Shown here: in pieces, positions 19,052-28,161 of the stretch
Numbering within the stretch: position 1 is the first letter of the stretch
Layout: each line of letters opens with the position of its first letter
Origin: Balneolaceae bacterium
GTDB taxonomy: Bacteria; Bacteroidota; Rhodothermia; Balneolales; Balneolaceae
Length of the DNA stretch: 64,000 nt
Assembly: GCA_018401935.1 (NCBI GenBank)
Contig: JAGYJQ010000009.1
Location: forward strand, 1 to 64,000
Reading direction: 5' to 3'
Made by a program: the position numbers and the translations under genes
Notes under the pieces: model-generated
Database searches by the model: none
The model's input: only the letters and a program-made list of their open reading frames with translations
Told to the model about the DNA's origin: nothing

Positions 19052-19587
19052 ATGGATTCAGAGTGGTGAGTTTGAATTAACCACCCTATCCATCCAATTA
19101 GTCATCATGATTCTTGGATTGGTTTTTTCAGCCATATTCTGATCTGAAGTTGCCTTTTCTCGCTCATAAAACAGGATTTACTCAATAAAGACGAAGCCTT
19201 TTCTCAGATAGATGGGAGGGTGGCTACGATGCTTAATCAACCGCGGCTGCTAGTCATTTACCATTGGCAATACCTTTGCCAATATCATTGCCTCTGTCAT
19301 GGCGGCGGTGATTACTGGTTCACTAATGGGTTTTACCGATGCCCCTGAGTTTTTGGTCTACACCATTGAAGTGATCAAAATTTACTTTTGTTATTTTAAT
19401 TTAGTGAAATTGCCAATTCTGTTATTTCGATCAATAATCCCCTTCGCATATCCAGGAAGTTGGGGCGGGTTCATTTATTTCATTTACATTCTACTAAAAC
19501 CTTTAGCCAAGGTAATACAGAAAGTACTGTTAGTTTGGAGCGAGTGTTACCAAAAGTTCTAATACCTTTAGTTCGGATGACATAAAA
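19052..19587 (+). pseudogene. gldE: GldE-like CNNM/CorC transporter-type protein, damaged N-terminal half
   Basis: This is the membrane (CNNM/DUF21) half of the protein that continues intact from 19588. Readable stretches are FELTTLSIQLVIMILGLVFS, SEVAF, DAFSQIDGRVATMLNQPR, and TGSLMGFTDAPEFLVYTIEV. The usual FSGSEVAFFSL motif is broken near 19138 by missing bases. From about 19555 (SSNTFSSDDIKMMAE) the frame is continuous into the intact part. In Bacteroidota GldE is tied to gliding motility, and it belongs to the CorC/HlyC family. The last indel here marks the right border of the damaged block. Confidence 0.8.
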
Positions 19588-20343
19588 ATGATGGCTGAAG
19601 TAAGTGAGCAGGAAGGTTCGATCAAAGAAGATGAGAGGGAGATTATTGAAAATGTTATTGAATTTGGGAATATAATTGTTCGTGAAATAATGACTTCACG
19701 GGTTAATATAATTGGGGTATCTGTGGATGATTCACTCCCAGATGTACTCGCTCGGATCCGTGAACACAGCCTCTCCAGAATGCCACTCTATGAAAATGAC
19801 TTAGATACTATTCATGGGGTCATCTATGCCAAGGATATTCTGCCTTTTATTCACTCAGAAGGAGATGATCAAATTATCAATTGGAAGACCATTTCACGCA
19901 AGGCATTATTCATACCGGTGACAAAAAAACTGGATGATTTACTTCGGGATTTTCAGCAAGAAAAAACACATATGGCAGTGGTCGTAGATGAATATGGAGG
20001 AACGGAAGGAGTGGTTACCATGGACGATATATTGGAGGAATTAGTTGGTGAAATGGTAGATGAAGGAGACGAGGAAGAAAGGCTGTACAAAAGGTTCAAA
20101 AATGGAATTTATGTGTTCGATGCTCAAATAGACCTCGATGATATGGAGGATGTTTTAGAACGTAAACTTACCACAGAGGAAGACGATTTTGAGACATTGG
20201 GCGGGCTAATCTACAGTCTTACCGAGAATCTACCTATGGTTGGTGAGCGGGTTATTTACAAGGATGTTGAATTAACCGTTCATTCAGTACAAAAAAATAG
20301 GATAAAAAAAGTTCGGGTAAAGTTGCTTCCCACCTCAACCTAA
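19588..20343 (+). CDS. gldE: GldE-like protein, intact C-terminal half (CBS pair plus CorC/HlyC domain)
   Basis: The 251-residue open frame is the cytoplasmic half of the same gene; the ATG at 19588 is internal, not the natural start. It has the CNNM-to-CBS junction EDEREIIENVIEFGNIIVREIMTSRV (split here as IIENVIEFGN and REIMTSRV), two CBS motifs (about 35-150, with HLY-type EYGGTEGVVTMDDILEELVG), and a C-terminal CorC_HlyC domain (KNGIYVFDAQIDLDDMEDVL to the end) typical of HlyC/CorC proteins. Such domains sense nucleotides or Mg2+. It is followed 6 bp later by murB. Confidence 0.85.
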   Translation: MMAEVSEQEGSIKEDEREIIENVIEFGNIIVREIMTSRVNIIGVSVDDSLPDVLARIREHSLSRMPLYENDLDTIHGVIYAKDILPFIHSEGDDQIINWKTISRKALFIPVTKKLDDLLRDFQQEKTHMAVVVDEYGGTEGVVTMDDILEELVGEMVDEGDEEERLYKRFKNGIYVFDAQIDLDDMEDVLERKLTTEEDDFETLGGLIYSLTENLPMVGERVIYKDVELTVHSVQKNRIKKVRVKLLPTST

Positions 20344-20349
20344 TACCGT

Positions 20350-21393
20350 ATGGCAATTACTATTGAGCAACAGGTGCAATTATCAACCCATACTACAATG
20401 GGTGTATCTGCTACGGCTCAGTATGTTGCGCGAATTGACAGCGTGGAAGCATTAGCAGAAGCCCTTGCTTGGGCGAAGAAAAATAAGGTGTCGGTACTCG
20501 TGCTAGGAGGAGGGTCAAATGTACTTTTACCGAGTCATTATAAGGGGTTGGTTCTACTTATTGAGCTTAAAAAAAAGGGTGTTATCCTGGAAAATGAACA
20601 TTCGGTAGAATTGCAAATTGGAGCCGGTGAGAACTGGCATGAGTTGGTTGAATGGACAGTGGAAAAAGGATGGTTGGGATTGGAAAATCTGGCACTCATA
20701 CCTGGTAGTGTTGGAGCGGCGCCTATTCAGAATATAGGTGCGTATGGCGTAGAAGTTGAAGAATACATTACCAAGGTACAATACTTGCACACTCAAACCA
20801 TGAACCTTTGTTGGATAGAAAGAGAAGAGTGCGACTTTGGTTACAGAAACAGCATTTTTAAAAATGAACTAAAAGCAAAGGCCATTATTACAGAAGTACA
20901 GTTTAAGTTACCTAAAAAAGCTCAACTTAGAACAGAATATGAATCATTGAGATCTTTTTTAAGGCAGCAAGGAATTCATGAACCCAGCCAACAACAAGTT
21001 TTTAAGGCGGTCATTCAGGTACGCCAGTCACGACTTCCTGATACTCAAAAACTGGGAAGTTGTGGGAGTTTCTTTAAGAACCCGGTACTCCCCTCTGAGC
21101 AAGTTGACCGTTTGAAAACTCATTTTCCCGATGTAAAAACCTATCCTATGCCCGATGGTTACATCAAAGTGGCGGCTGGTTGGCTCATAGACAAAGCGGT
21201 GGGTAAAGGCTTTAGAAAAGGTCAAGTTGGTACCTATGATCAACAAGCCTTAGTTATTGTGCATCACGGGGGAGCTAACGGTGACCAGGTTCGTGAATTT
21301 GCTAGCTTTATTCAAGGTGAGGTATTGAATATGTTTGGAATTTCTTTAGAAGCTGAAGTGCACATTATCTCGGCAAATAGTGATGACGCTTAA
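20350..21393 (+). CDS. murB: UDP-N-acetylenolpyruvoylglucosamine reductase
   Basis: MurB reduces the enolpyruvyl group to give UDP-MurNAc in peptidoglycan synthesis, using FAD and NADPH. The 347-residue length and the motifs are those of the type I (E. coli-like) enzyme: FAD-binding VLVLGGGSNVLLPSHY, GSVGAAPIQNIGAYGVEV, the FGYRNSIFK segment with its Tyr/Arg, the catalytic Ser in LGSCGSFFKNP near residue 237, and AAGWLIDKAVGKGFRKG. It follows gldE closely and ends in a strong hairpin. Confidence 0.95.
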   Translation: MAITIEQQVQLSTHTTMGVSATAQYVARIDSVEALAEALAWAKKNKVSVLVLGGGSNVLLPSHYKGLVLLIELKKKGVILENEHSVELQIGAGENWHELVEWTVEKGWLGLENLALIPGSVGAAPIQNIGAYGVEVEEYITKVQYLHTQTMNLCWIEREECDFGYRNSIFKNELKAKAIITEVQFKLPKKAQLRTEYESLRSFLRQQGIHEPSQQQVFKAVIQVRQSRLPDTQKLGSCGSFFKNPVLPSEQVDRLKTHFPDVKTYPMPDGYIKVAAGWLIDKAVGKGFRKGQVGTYDQQALVIVHHGGANGDQVREFASFIQGEVLNMFGISLEAEVHIISANSDDA

Positions 21394-21415
21394 AAAAAGC
21401 TACCGGCGATAATAA

Positions 21416-21448
21416 AAAAAGTGAGGGGCAGTCAAGCCTCTCACTTTT
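21416..21448. terminator. Bidirectional terminator between murB and the porin gene
   Basis: A stem of AAAAAGTGAGGG against CCTCTCACTTTT with an 8-base loop lies between the convergent genes. Read on the minus strand it is followed by a long U run, and on the plus strand by TTTTGATTT, so it can stop both transcripts. Confidence 0.8.
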
Positions 21449-21487
21449 GATTTAGTCAGTCGATATAACATTTCTTTGGAATAGAAG

Positions 21488-21515
21488 TTAGCCCCGCAAT
21501 TGACTGCGAGGCTAA
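21488..21515 (-). terminator. Hairpin just after the porin gene
   Basis: An 11-bp stem with one mismatch (TTAGCCCCGCA with TGCGAGGCTAA) and a 6-base loop sits 28 bp past the porin stop. It lacks a good U run, so it may act as an RNA 3'-end stabiliser rather than a terminator by itself. Confidence 0.4.
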
Positions 21516-21542
21516 AAGCAGTTCTTCTTCTAAACGGAGAAT

Positions 21543-22208
21543 CTAGAGTGAAATCCCTGCTAAGATGTATAGCTGTTCCGAATCTGGATTAAAGATAACC
21601 GCACCACTAATGGGTAGGCTGAAACTATCGGTTATCTTAAGTTCCTTTGACTTAGTCACCCCAATATTTACGAGTCCAAAGTCCCCTGTGCTGGAATGCC
21701 ATCCATCGCCAGCACCCACAAATACATCGGCAGCTGAACCGGAGTAACCTAATTCAAAGTATATATCACCACCAGCAGAACCTGCACCAGCAGCCTCGTT
21801 GAGTATATAATTAGCACCAATAGAAAGGCTGCCCATGCTATATCCTAGGTTCACTTCAAAGGCGTGACTGTCTCCATCGAGGTAGTCACTACCTGGATAG
21901 TAGTAATCGGTTAATCCAATGCTCAAATCACCCAGGCTAAATGAAGCATAAAGGTCCATTTCCTGGAAACCATCGTAACCTTGAGAGCCCCAAGCGCCGA
22001 CAGTTAGATCTCCAGCTGCAGCTTCCACATAAGGTTGCCACGAAGGACCTGAGTATGCCACCCCTCTCCATACGTAAGTGCTAACTAGATCTACGCCAGT
22101 GCTAACTTCTAGCTGAGCAGAAGCTTCTTTACTCCCAGAGATGCTTATGAGCGCAGCAAGAGCAAGAATTGAGAGAGTGTGTGTTAGGGTATGTTTAATT
22201 GATTTCAT
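21543..22208 (-). CDS. TorF-family putative porin (Gcw_chp-like), linked to amt
   Basis: The 221-residue protein has a signal peptide (about 1-31, ending near SKEASAQ) and a small outer-membrane barrel rich in Gly, Tyr and Ser. The opening STGVDLVSTYVWRGVAYSGP and the following alternating strands (LSIGLTDYYYPGSDYLDG, DIYFELGYSGS) match the TorF/Gcw_chp family (TIGR02001). It lies 77 bp downstream of amt on the same strand, a pairing often seen in Bacteroidota, so it may let ammonium or small nitrogen compounds cross the outer membrane; that role is inference. Confidence 0.8.
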   Translation of the reverse strand: MKSIKHTLTHTLSILALAALISISGSKEASAQLEVSTGVDLVSTYVWRGVAYSGPSWQPYVEAAAGDLTVGAWGSQGYDGFQEMDLYASFSLGDLSIGLTDYYYPGSDYLDGDSHAFEVNLGYSMGSLSIGANYILNEAAGAGSAGGDIYFELGYSGSAADVFVGAGDGWHSSTGDFGLVNIGVTKSKELKITDSFSLPISGAVIFNPDSEQLYILAGISL

Positions 22209-22285
22209 AAGTATTGTATTGATAAAATGTTGAGTAATTAATTGTAATATCTGTTTAGTTTGTATGTTCTAGAGGTCAGGTTTGG

Positions 22286-23581
22286 CTACCCAATTCCTGC
22301 AGAAGGTGTGAATTCTGGATAGGCTTCGGCATCGTGTTCATGAATATCTAAGCCCATTTCTTCCAATTGTTCGGTTACACGAAGAGGTAACATGGCGTTA
22401 ATCACTTTAAATAGTATATAAGAAACAGGGAAGGTCCAGGCGAAAGCAGCTCCTATACCAATCAACTGTACTCCTACAACTTCTAGAGAAAAACCGCCCA
22501 TGTCGAAAAGTCCAGCAGCTAAGGTACCCCAAGCACCGCATACCCCGTGTACAGAGACCGCGCCCACGGCATCATCAACCTTCTTTTCGAGTAATTTCAT
22601 AGAGTAATGAACCAACACTCCTGCAATAGCACCGGTGATGATGGCAAAACCAGGGCTCAGATTTGCACAACCTGCGGTAATACCCACTAAACCTGCTAAA
22701 ACACCATTCAGGGTTACCGCGCCATCAGGTTTTCCATTGGTTATCCAGGTGATTACCATAGCGGCTGTCGCTCCAGCTCCCGCAGCTAAGAAAGTATTAA
22801 GGGCAATAAGAGCAATGGAGCTATCACCTGTGGTCGTTGAACCAGCATTAAAACCAAACCATCCCAACCAAAGAATAAAGACACCTAAGGCTGCTAGCGG
22901 CAAGCTGTGCCCTTTAATAAGTTGAGGCTTCCCATCTATGTATTTTCCAGCTCTTGGGCCTACGACCATCGCGCCAGCTAATGCGGCCCAACCGCCCACA
23001 GAGTGTACCACGGTAGATCCAGCAAAATCAATGAATCCCAGTCCTTCTAACCATCCGCTGCCATTAAACAAGCTACCCCAAGCCCATGATCCAAAGACCG
23101 GGTAAATGAAGGCAGTGATTAGCACAGAGAAAATCAAATAGGAGTTAAATGCGGTGCGCTCGGCTACAGCACCGGAAACAATGGTGGCTGCAGTAGCTGC
23201 AAACACGGCTTGAAAAAAGAAAAAGGTATAGGACCATTCGGTAGAATAATCTCCTATTTCACCCAATAGAAAACCATCGGTTCCAATCCATCCGCCAGCA
23301 CTAGTGCCAAACATTAATCCAAATCCTACCAGGAAAAAAGCCAAGCCCCCTGCAGAGACGTCCATGACGTTTTTCATGATAATATTAACCGCATTCTTTG
23401 CTCGGGTAAAACCAGTTTCTACTAAGGCGAACCCCGCTTGCATAAAAAATACCAAGCAGGCTGCGATGATGGTCCAAACATAATTTAGGTTGTCTTGCAC
23501 TGTCGCGGCATCTATCTCTTGAGCAAAAAGAGGAAGAGTACCTATTAAAAGCGTCAATGCAGTAGTTAGCGTACGTTTCAT
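22286..23581 (-). CDS. amt: Ammonium transporter
   Basis: The Amt/Rh protein (431 residues) has a cleavable signal peptide (about 1-20, ending LPLFAQ) and eleven membrane helices. The twin pore histidines are visible in STVVHSVGGWAALAGA and SVHGVCGAWGTLAAG. The phenylalanine gate region and the signature DFAGSTVVH are kept. The C-terminal tail GLDIHEHDAEAY matches the part of AmtB that contacts a PII protein, so control by PII is likely, although no glnK is in the window. First gene of the amt-porin unit; two AGCG repeats lie upstream. Confidence 0.95.
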   Translation of the reverse strand: MKRTLTTALTLLIGTLPLFAQEIDAATVQDNLNYVWTIIAACLVFFMQAGFALVETGFTRAKNAVNIIMKNVMDVSAGGLAFFLVGFGLMFGTSAGGWIGTDGFLLGEIGDYSTEWSYTFFFFQAVFAATAATIVSGAVAERTAFNSYLIFSVLITAFIYPVFGSWAWGSLFNGSGWLEGLGFIDFAGSTVVHSVGGWAALAGAMVVGPRAGKYIDGKPQLIKGHSLPLAALGVFILWLGWFGFNAGSTTTGDSSIALIALNTFLAAGAGATAAMVITWITNGKPDGAVTLNGVLAGLVGITAGCANLSPGFAIITGAIAGVLVHYSMKLLEKKVDDAVGAVSVHGVCGAWGTLAAGLFDMGGFSLEVVGVQLIGIGAAFAWTFPVSYILFKVINAMLPLRVTEQLEEMGLDIHEHDAEAYPEFTPSAGIG

Positions 23582-23665
23582 AAATAAATGAGTTAATGAG
23601 TATTTACGGGCTAAATTTACTTAGCAGAATCGCAAAAACAAATAAAAAAATTAATCAAATATTAC

Positions 23666-23701
23666 TGAAAGCGTTTTTAATTTATGTGAAAGCGCTTTTT
23701 T
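23666..23701. promoter_or_regulatory. Candidate operator pair upstream of amt
   Basis: Two copies of TGAAAGCGYTTTT (starting at 23666 and 23687) lie 21 bp apart, two helical turns, about 90-120 bp before the amt start codon. A similar AGCGTT and AGCGCTT pair with the same spacing lies upstream of the glutamine synthetase gene. The binding protein is unknown. Confidence 0.4.
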
Positions 23702-23860
23702 GCTTCAATAATTACTGTAATTTATTTTGAGTTCATGTATTTTTTAGGACCCTTTCATCAAGGGTTTCAGGGGTTGATAGTCTTAATTGCACGCACTTTT
23801 ACTAACAAACACTGCGCTAGAAATCTTATCTTTATCTAAAGCACTAACTCACCACATATT

Positions 23861-25156
23861 ATGATTGAACGATACTCGCGCGAAGAAATGATAGCAATTT
23901 GGACCGAGCATGCACAGTTTCAAGCTTGGCTAGACGTTGAATTAGCGGCTTGCTGGGCTTGGTCTCAAATAGGGGTGATACCTCAAAAGGATGTAGATAC
24001 TCTCTACCAAAAGGCCACCTTTTCGTTGGATCGTATCAAAGAGATTGAAGAACAAACACGACACGATGTAGTAGCCTTTACTCGCGCAGTTTCTGAAACC
24101 CTGGGTAACGAAAAAAAATGGGTGCACTACGGACTTACTTCCACCGATGTGGTTGATACCGCCTGGGGTGTTCGTTTAAAAAAGGCCAATCAAATACTCC
24201 GAAATGACCTCCATCGGATGATTGATGTACTTAAAAACAAGGCCTTAGATTATAAGTATACCATGATGATGGGACGTACCCATGGGATACATGCCGAGCC
24301 CACTACCTTTGGATTAAAGTGTGCCTTATGGTATGCAGAGATGCAACGAAATCTGGAACGATTTGAACAAGCAGCCGATGCGGTTGAGTTTGGAAAGCTA
24401 TCGGGATCGGTAGGAACTTTTGCGAATATTCCACCTGAGGTGGAGACTCACACCTGCAAAAAATTAGGCCTAAAGCCAGCGCCAATCTCCACCCAAACCT
24501 TGCAACGAGATCGCCATGCGCATTATCTGTCTACTTTAGCTTTAATTGGTTCAAGTCTCGAAAAAATGGCAGTAGAAGTGCGTCACTTGCAGCGCAGCGA
24601 AGTACGAGAGGTAGAAGAAGCTTTTCGTAAAGGACAAAAAGGTTCCTCGTCCATGCCGCATAAACGCAATCCAATCAGTTCTGAAAACATCACCGGTTGT
24701 GCCCGAGTACTTCGAGGATACATGCTTACTGCCTTTGAAAACATTCCCCTTTGGCATGAACGTGATATTTCTCACTCATCTGCCGAGAGGATTATATTAC
24801 CCGATGCTACAATGTTATTGGATTATATGCTCCATCGTTTTGCCAATGTCATGGAAAACCTGGTGGTTTTTGAGGACAATATGGAGTCCAACATATGGAA
24901 AACGCACGGACTCGTATTTTCTCAACGGGTGTTGAACAAACTCATCGATCAGGGAATGGTGCGTGAACAAGCCTATGATGCTGTTCAACCATTAGCGATG
25001 CGCGCCTGGAAGGAGCAAATTCCATTTAAGCCTTTGGTTCAAGAAGACCCGGTCATTAGCAGTCAGCTTAGTTCCGAGGTGATTGACGAACTGTTCGATT
25101 TAGCCCATCACAGCAAACAGGTCGATCAGATTTTTGCGCGGGTTGGACTAGATTAA
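23861..25156 (+). CDS. purB: Adenylosuccinate lyase
   Basis: PurB acts twice in purine synthesis, splitting SAICAR and adenylosuccinate with release of fumarate. The 431-residue protein carries the fumarase/aspartase-superfamily signature [12 protein letters not shown] near 265-277, with the mobile catalytic Ser loop, the general-acid His in [16 protein letters not shown] near 139-153, and [13 protein letters not shown] near 88. It is monocistronic, convergent with the menaquinone genes. Confidence 0.95.
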   Translation: MIERYSREEMIAIWTEHAQFQAWLDVELAACWAWSQIGVIPQKDVDTLYQKATFSLDRIKEIEEQTRHDVVAFTRAVSETLGNEKKWVHYGLTSTDVVDTAWGVRLKKANQILRNDLHRMIDVLKNKALDYKYTMMMGRTHGIHAEPTTFGLKCALWYAEMQRNLERFEQAADAVEFGKLSGSVGTFANIPPEVETHTCKKLGLKPAPISTQTLQRDRHAHYLSTLALIGSSLEKMAVEVRHLQRSEVREVEEAFRKGQKGSSSMPHKRNPISSENITGCARVLRGYMLTAFENIPLWHERDISHSSAERIILPDATMLLDYMLHRFANVMENLVVFEDNMESNIWKTHGLVFSQRVLNKLIDQGMVREQAYDAVQPLAMRAWKEQIPFKPLVQEDPVISSQLSSEVIDELFDLAHHSKQVDQIFARVGLD

Positions 25157-25204
25157 GCCGCTAAACTGCCTATTTTACTGCCCACTTCATTGCCTGTTGC
25201 TATA

Positions 25205-26743
25205 CTATTTCCCTCGGGGTAATGCATACAAGCTCTGCAAACTAGCTACGTTCAGTTTCCCGAGTGAAGTACGTGGTAGTGAAGTCAAGTAGAGGAACTC
25301 TTTGGGTAGATGGGAAGCTGGGAGAGATGAACGGCGGCATTGTTCTAATAGTTCTTCGGAAAAAAAGGGTTCTAGCTCTGTTAGTGCGCCGAATGACTTA
25401 GCTTGAATGTTTTTTTGGATGCTTGGCGCTAACATGGTCAAAACCGGCACAATGAAAGCCACAACCTTTTGACCCCATTTAGGATCATTAACTCCAATTA
25501 TGGCGCAATCATGCACATATGGATGCTGCTTTAGACATTTAATCACCCAGTCTACGGCTATATTCTCACCACCACTTACGATGCGATCTAGTCTACGAGC
25601 TTGAATGTATAACAGGCCTTTCTCATCTACTTTACCTATGTCCCCCGTACAAAACCACCCTTGTTCATCAAAGCTTTGTAGGAGTCGATTTTGCGAAGGT
25701 TCAGGAGAGAAAATCTGGGTACCCATCAACCAGATAATCGGGTCATTAGTGTCCTCTTCATAGCGTAGTTCTATGGATTGAGCTGGGTGCATCTGTCCAA
25801 CAGGTAGCGGTTCTTTTAGGGGCTTTGGGAGTTCGGAAGCGGGGATTGAGCATATATGCGCAAAGGTTTCGGTCATCCCGTAAGTAAGTAATATGGGCCA
25901 TCCTAAATTGCCTGCTTCATCTATATCAGGAGCATTAGTAGGTCCGCCCCCCAAAATAATGAAGCGGAACACCTCAGAAACTAGGGGGAAAATGTTTTCG
26001 GTGCGATTGTGCTCGAGCCATTTATGAAGTTGGGTGGGTACCATCGATATTACCCGGCATTGGTGCCATCCATTTAGCCAAGAATTCCAACGTTGAACAT
26101 CCGATGAACTACTGAGGCTTATGGATGAGTGAGAAAGCAGTGATTTTAAAACTATACTCAGAGCCCCAATATGATGCAGGGGTAGGCACAGTCCCCAACT
26201 CTGGTTTGGGCTTAGTTGTACTTGAGCTTGTGTGGCTTGATAGGCTGCCCAAAGCTGAGAATGTCGAAGAGGGATTCTTTTTGGTCTGGAACTACTGCCC
26301 GATGTAAACAAGAACGCAAAAGGAGTTTTGTTCACGATTAAGCTAAGTTCGCGAGTGGTTTGTTTTTGACTTGGAATTAGCGACAACCATTGGGTGTGAA
26401 GCGCTGAAATATCCCTGCCATTTAAAAAGCTCGTAAATGGTATTTCTTGGGTGGCTTCACGCATTTGAGAGTTGGTCCATGTTGGGTCAACGATACAGAA
26501 GGGTATCTCTGATAGGAATAAACCCGCAACTAGGCAACAAAGCTCAGCAGAATTATTGCTTTGAAGGATGTAGGTGTGGGGTTCATCTTGATGAGCTTCT
26601 AACCAATTTGGTAGCTTTTGACTATATAAAGCTATATCGGAATATCTAATTGATTGGTTTTCAACACTTGCAGCATGTAAAAAAATGAAATCAGAAGAAC
26701 ATGTAAATAGAAATTCTTGTGGTATGTCCATCGAAATACTCAT
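25205..26743 (-). CDS. menE: o-Succinylbenzoate--CoA ligase
   Basis: MenE activates o-succinylbenzoate with CoA in menaquinone synthesis. The 512-residue protein is an AMP-forming ligase: P-loop FLFTSGSSSRPKRIP near 143-157, LTYGMTETFAHI near 288, GWFCTGDIGKVDEKGLLYI near 355 and the A8/A10 region RRLDRIVSGGENIA, with the catalytic Lys near the C-terminus (SLGKLNV). Assignment to MenE rather than another acyl ligase rests on its 4-bp overlap with menC and the presence of menA just upstream. Confidence 0.88.
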   Translation of the reverse strand: MSISMDIPQEFLFTCSSDFIFLHAASVENQSIRYSDIALYSQKLPNWLEAHQDEPHTYILQSNNSAELCCLVAGLFLSEIPFCIVDPTWTNSQMREATQEIPFTSFLNGRDISALHTQWLSLIPSQKQTTRELSLIVNKTPFAFLFTSGSSSRPKRIPLRHSQLWAAYQATQAQVQLSPNQSWGLCLPLHHIGALSIVLKSLLSHSSISLSSSSDVQRWNSWLNGWHQCRVISMVPTQLHKWLEHNRTENIFPLVSEVFRFIILGGGPTNAPDIDEAGNLGWPILLTYGMTETFAHICSIPASELPKPLKEPLPVGQMHPAQSIELRYEEDTNDPIIWLMGTQIFSPEPSQNRLLQSFDEQGWFCTGDIGKVDEKGLLYIQARRLDRIVSGGENIAVDWVIKCLKQHPYVHDCAIIGVNDPKWGQKVVAFIVPVLTMLAPSIQKNIQAKSFGALTELEPFFSEELLEQCRRSSLPASHLPKEFLYLTSLPRTSLGKLNVASLQSLYALPRGK

Positions 26744-28044
26744 CCTTGCTGCTCGATAATGGGTGTAAGTCTATTGCGCGCTATGAACAGGCCTAGATGT
26801 TGGACTGTGTTGCTATATTCAGGACTTGTACTGTGGGGATGATGATCAAAATAGGTCGCATGTAACGAGTAACTTCCCTGTTGTATTTCGGGCACCAGAC
26901 TACGTTCAGGACTTAGATAATCCTCTATAAGCCAACGACCTGTATCTAGTCCATGTGCCAAATGATACCCAGTAAGTTGGTTACTCATCCAAGCCAGGGT
27001 GGCTAGGGTATATCGTGCAATGATGCCATCGAATGCACTACTAAATATGCAGGTTTGGCCTTTTTCAAGGGCTAAAACGCAGCGTTGAATCATTTCTGGA
27101 ATTCCACCACTTAGTGTTGGTTTGAGTACAAAATAAGAGATGTTTTCTTGGCCTAATAGCGAGGTAAAGGACGAGAAATCTACACTGCTTTCATCCGCTG
27201 CCATTGCTGGTGCTTCGGATGTTAGCTCCAGACAAAAGCTGGTAAAGGTAGTAGGGGCAACGGCTTGTTCTATATATTCTATGGCAAAGCGATGATAGTC
27301 CTTCTGATAAGGCTTAAGGGATTCAGATTCCCACTTCCCATTAGGATCTAGTCGGAATTTCATACCAGGTAAGTTATCCTGGATAATAGCCACTCGATTC
27401 AAATTTTCTTGATGTTCCGTACCTACCTTCATTTTAATTGTTGTAACTCCCTCTGACCAAGCTTTTTGGGCTAGCTTGAGTGATTCTTCTGGACTTGCTA
27501 TAGGAAGTAAAGCATTAATAGGGATTTGGGCATCATGATTTTTTTCACTTGAAAAAGAATCGACCATTTGAGACGAAGTCTGTGTAGTGGCTGAATAAAC
27601 AGGGGCTAGTTCATAGGCATGATCGCGAACTAAGTAGTAAAGTGGGCGATTTTCTCTTTGGCTGCCCCAATCGTAGAGCATCATGCTTAAGGCAAATTGG
27701 ATCGATGGAAAGTTAGTTGGAATACATGAGTAGAGTAGATCTGTTGCGCGTTGTGCGTAGGTGTAGTCAAAAAAAAGTCGGCTATCACTCTTTTTTTGGG
27801 GCAAATGAGCCTGCAAAAGGTGTAACTGCTCCTCAAGCTGTTCTTTATGCGAAACAAGTAGGTTTTTACAGTCCTTAAGACTCTCACTAGAAAAACCGGG
27901 AAGGGGAGCACATTCCCCCCAAGCCGAACCCGTTGAATGCTTCCACTCAATTAGGATTCCTTCACGCGATGAGCCCATAGATCCTTTAGCCTGTATAAAT
28001 TCAGACGTAAATGGACTGTTATAGGTATAAAAATGAAGACTCAT
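26740..28044 (-). CDS. menC: o-Succinylbenzoate synthase
   Basis: MenC dehydrates SHCHC to o-succinylbenzoate. It belongs to the enolase superfamily. Catalytic features are the KxK motif in TTIKMKVG near 203-210, metal-binding RLDPNGKWE, EYIEQAV and AADESS, and the second Lys in YFVLKPTLSGG. At 434 residues it is longer than the usual 320-370, with an extra stretch around 75-95. Its 3' end overlaps menE by 4 bp (ATGA), indicating translational coupling. Confidence 0.9.
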   Translation of the reverse strand: MSLHFYTYNSPFTSEFIQAKGSMGSSREGILIEWKHSTGSAWGECAPLPGFSSESLKDCKNLLVSHKEQLEEQLHLLQAHLPQKKSDSRLFFDYTYAQRATDLLYSCIPTNFPSIQFALSMMLYDWGSQRENRPLYYLVRDHAYELAPVYSATTQTSSQMVDSFSSEKNHDAQIPINALLPIASPEESLKLAQKAWSEGVTTIKMKVGTEHQENLNRVAIIQDNLPGMKFRLDPNGKWESESLKPYQKDYHRFAIEYIEQAVAPTTFTSFCLELTSEAPAMAADESSVDFSSFTSLLGQENISYFVLKPTLSGGIPEMIQRCVLALEKGQTCIFSSAFDGIIARYTLATLAWMSNQLTGYHLAHGLDTGRWLIEDYLSPERSLVPEIQQGSYSLHATYFDHHPHSTSPEYSNTVQHLGLFIARNRLTPIIEQQG

Positions 28045-28161
28045 TGGAAGTGTTCTATTTTACATTTTCATGATATATTCGGCCTTAATTTAGTCGTTTT
28101 ATCCTATACACGGTTAGTAACTAACTATGTATGATTGTAGATACCTAGGCTGGCCACACAG

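Noticed and set aside
10984-19555. Mobile-element or prophage origin of the damaged block
   Set aside because: No transposase, integrase, terminal repeats or phage genes; contents are core genes in typical order (ssb-gldE).
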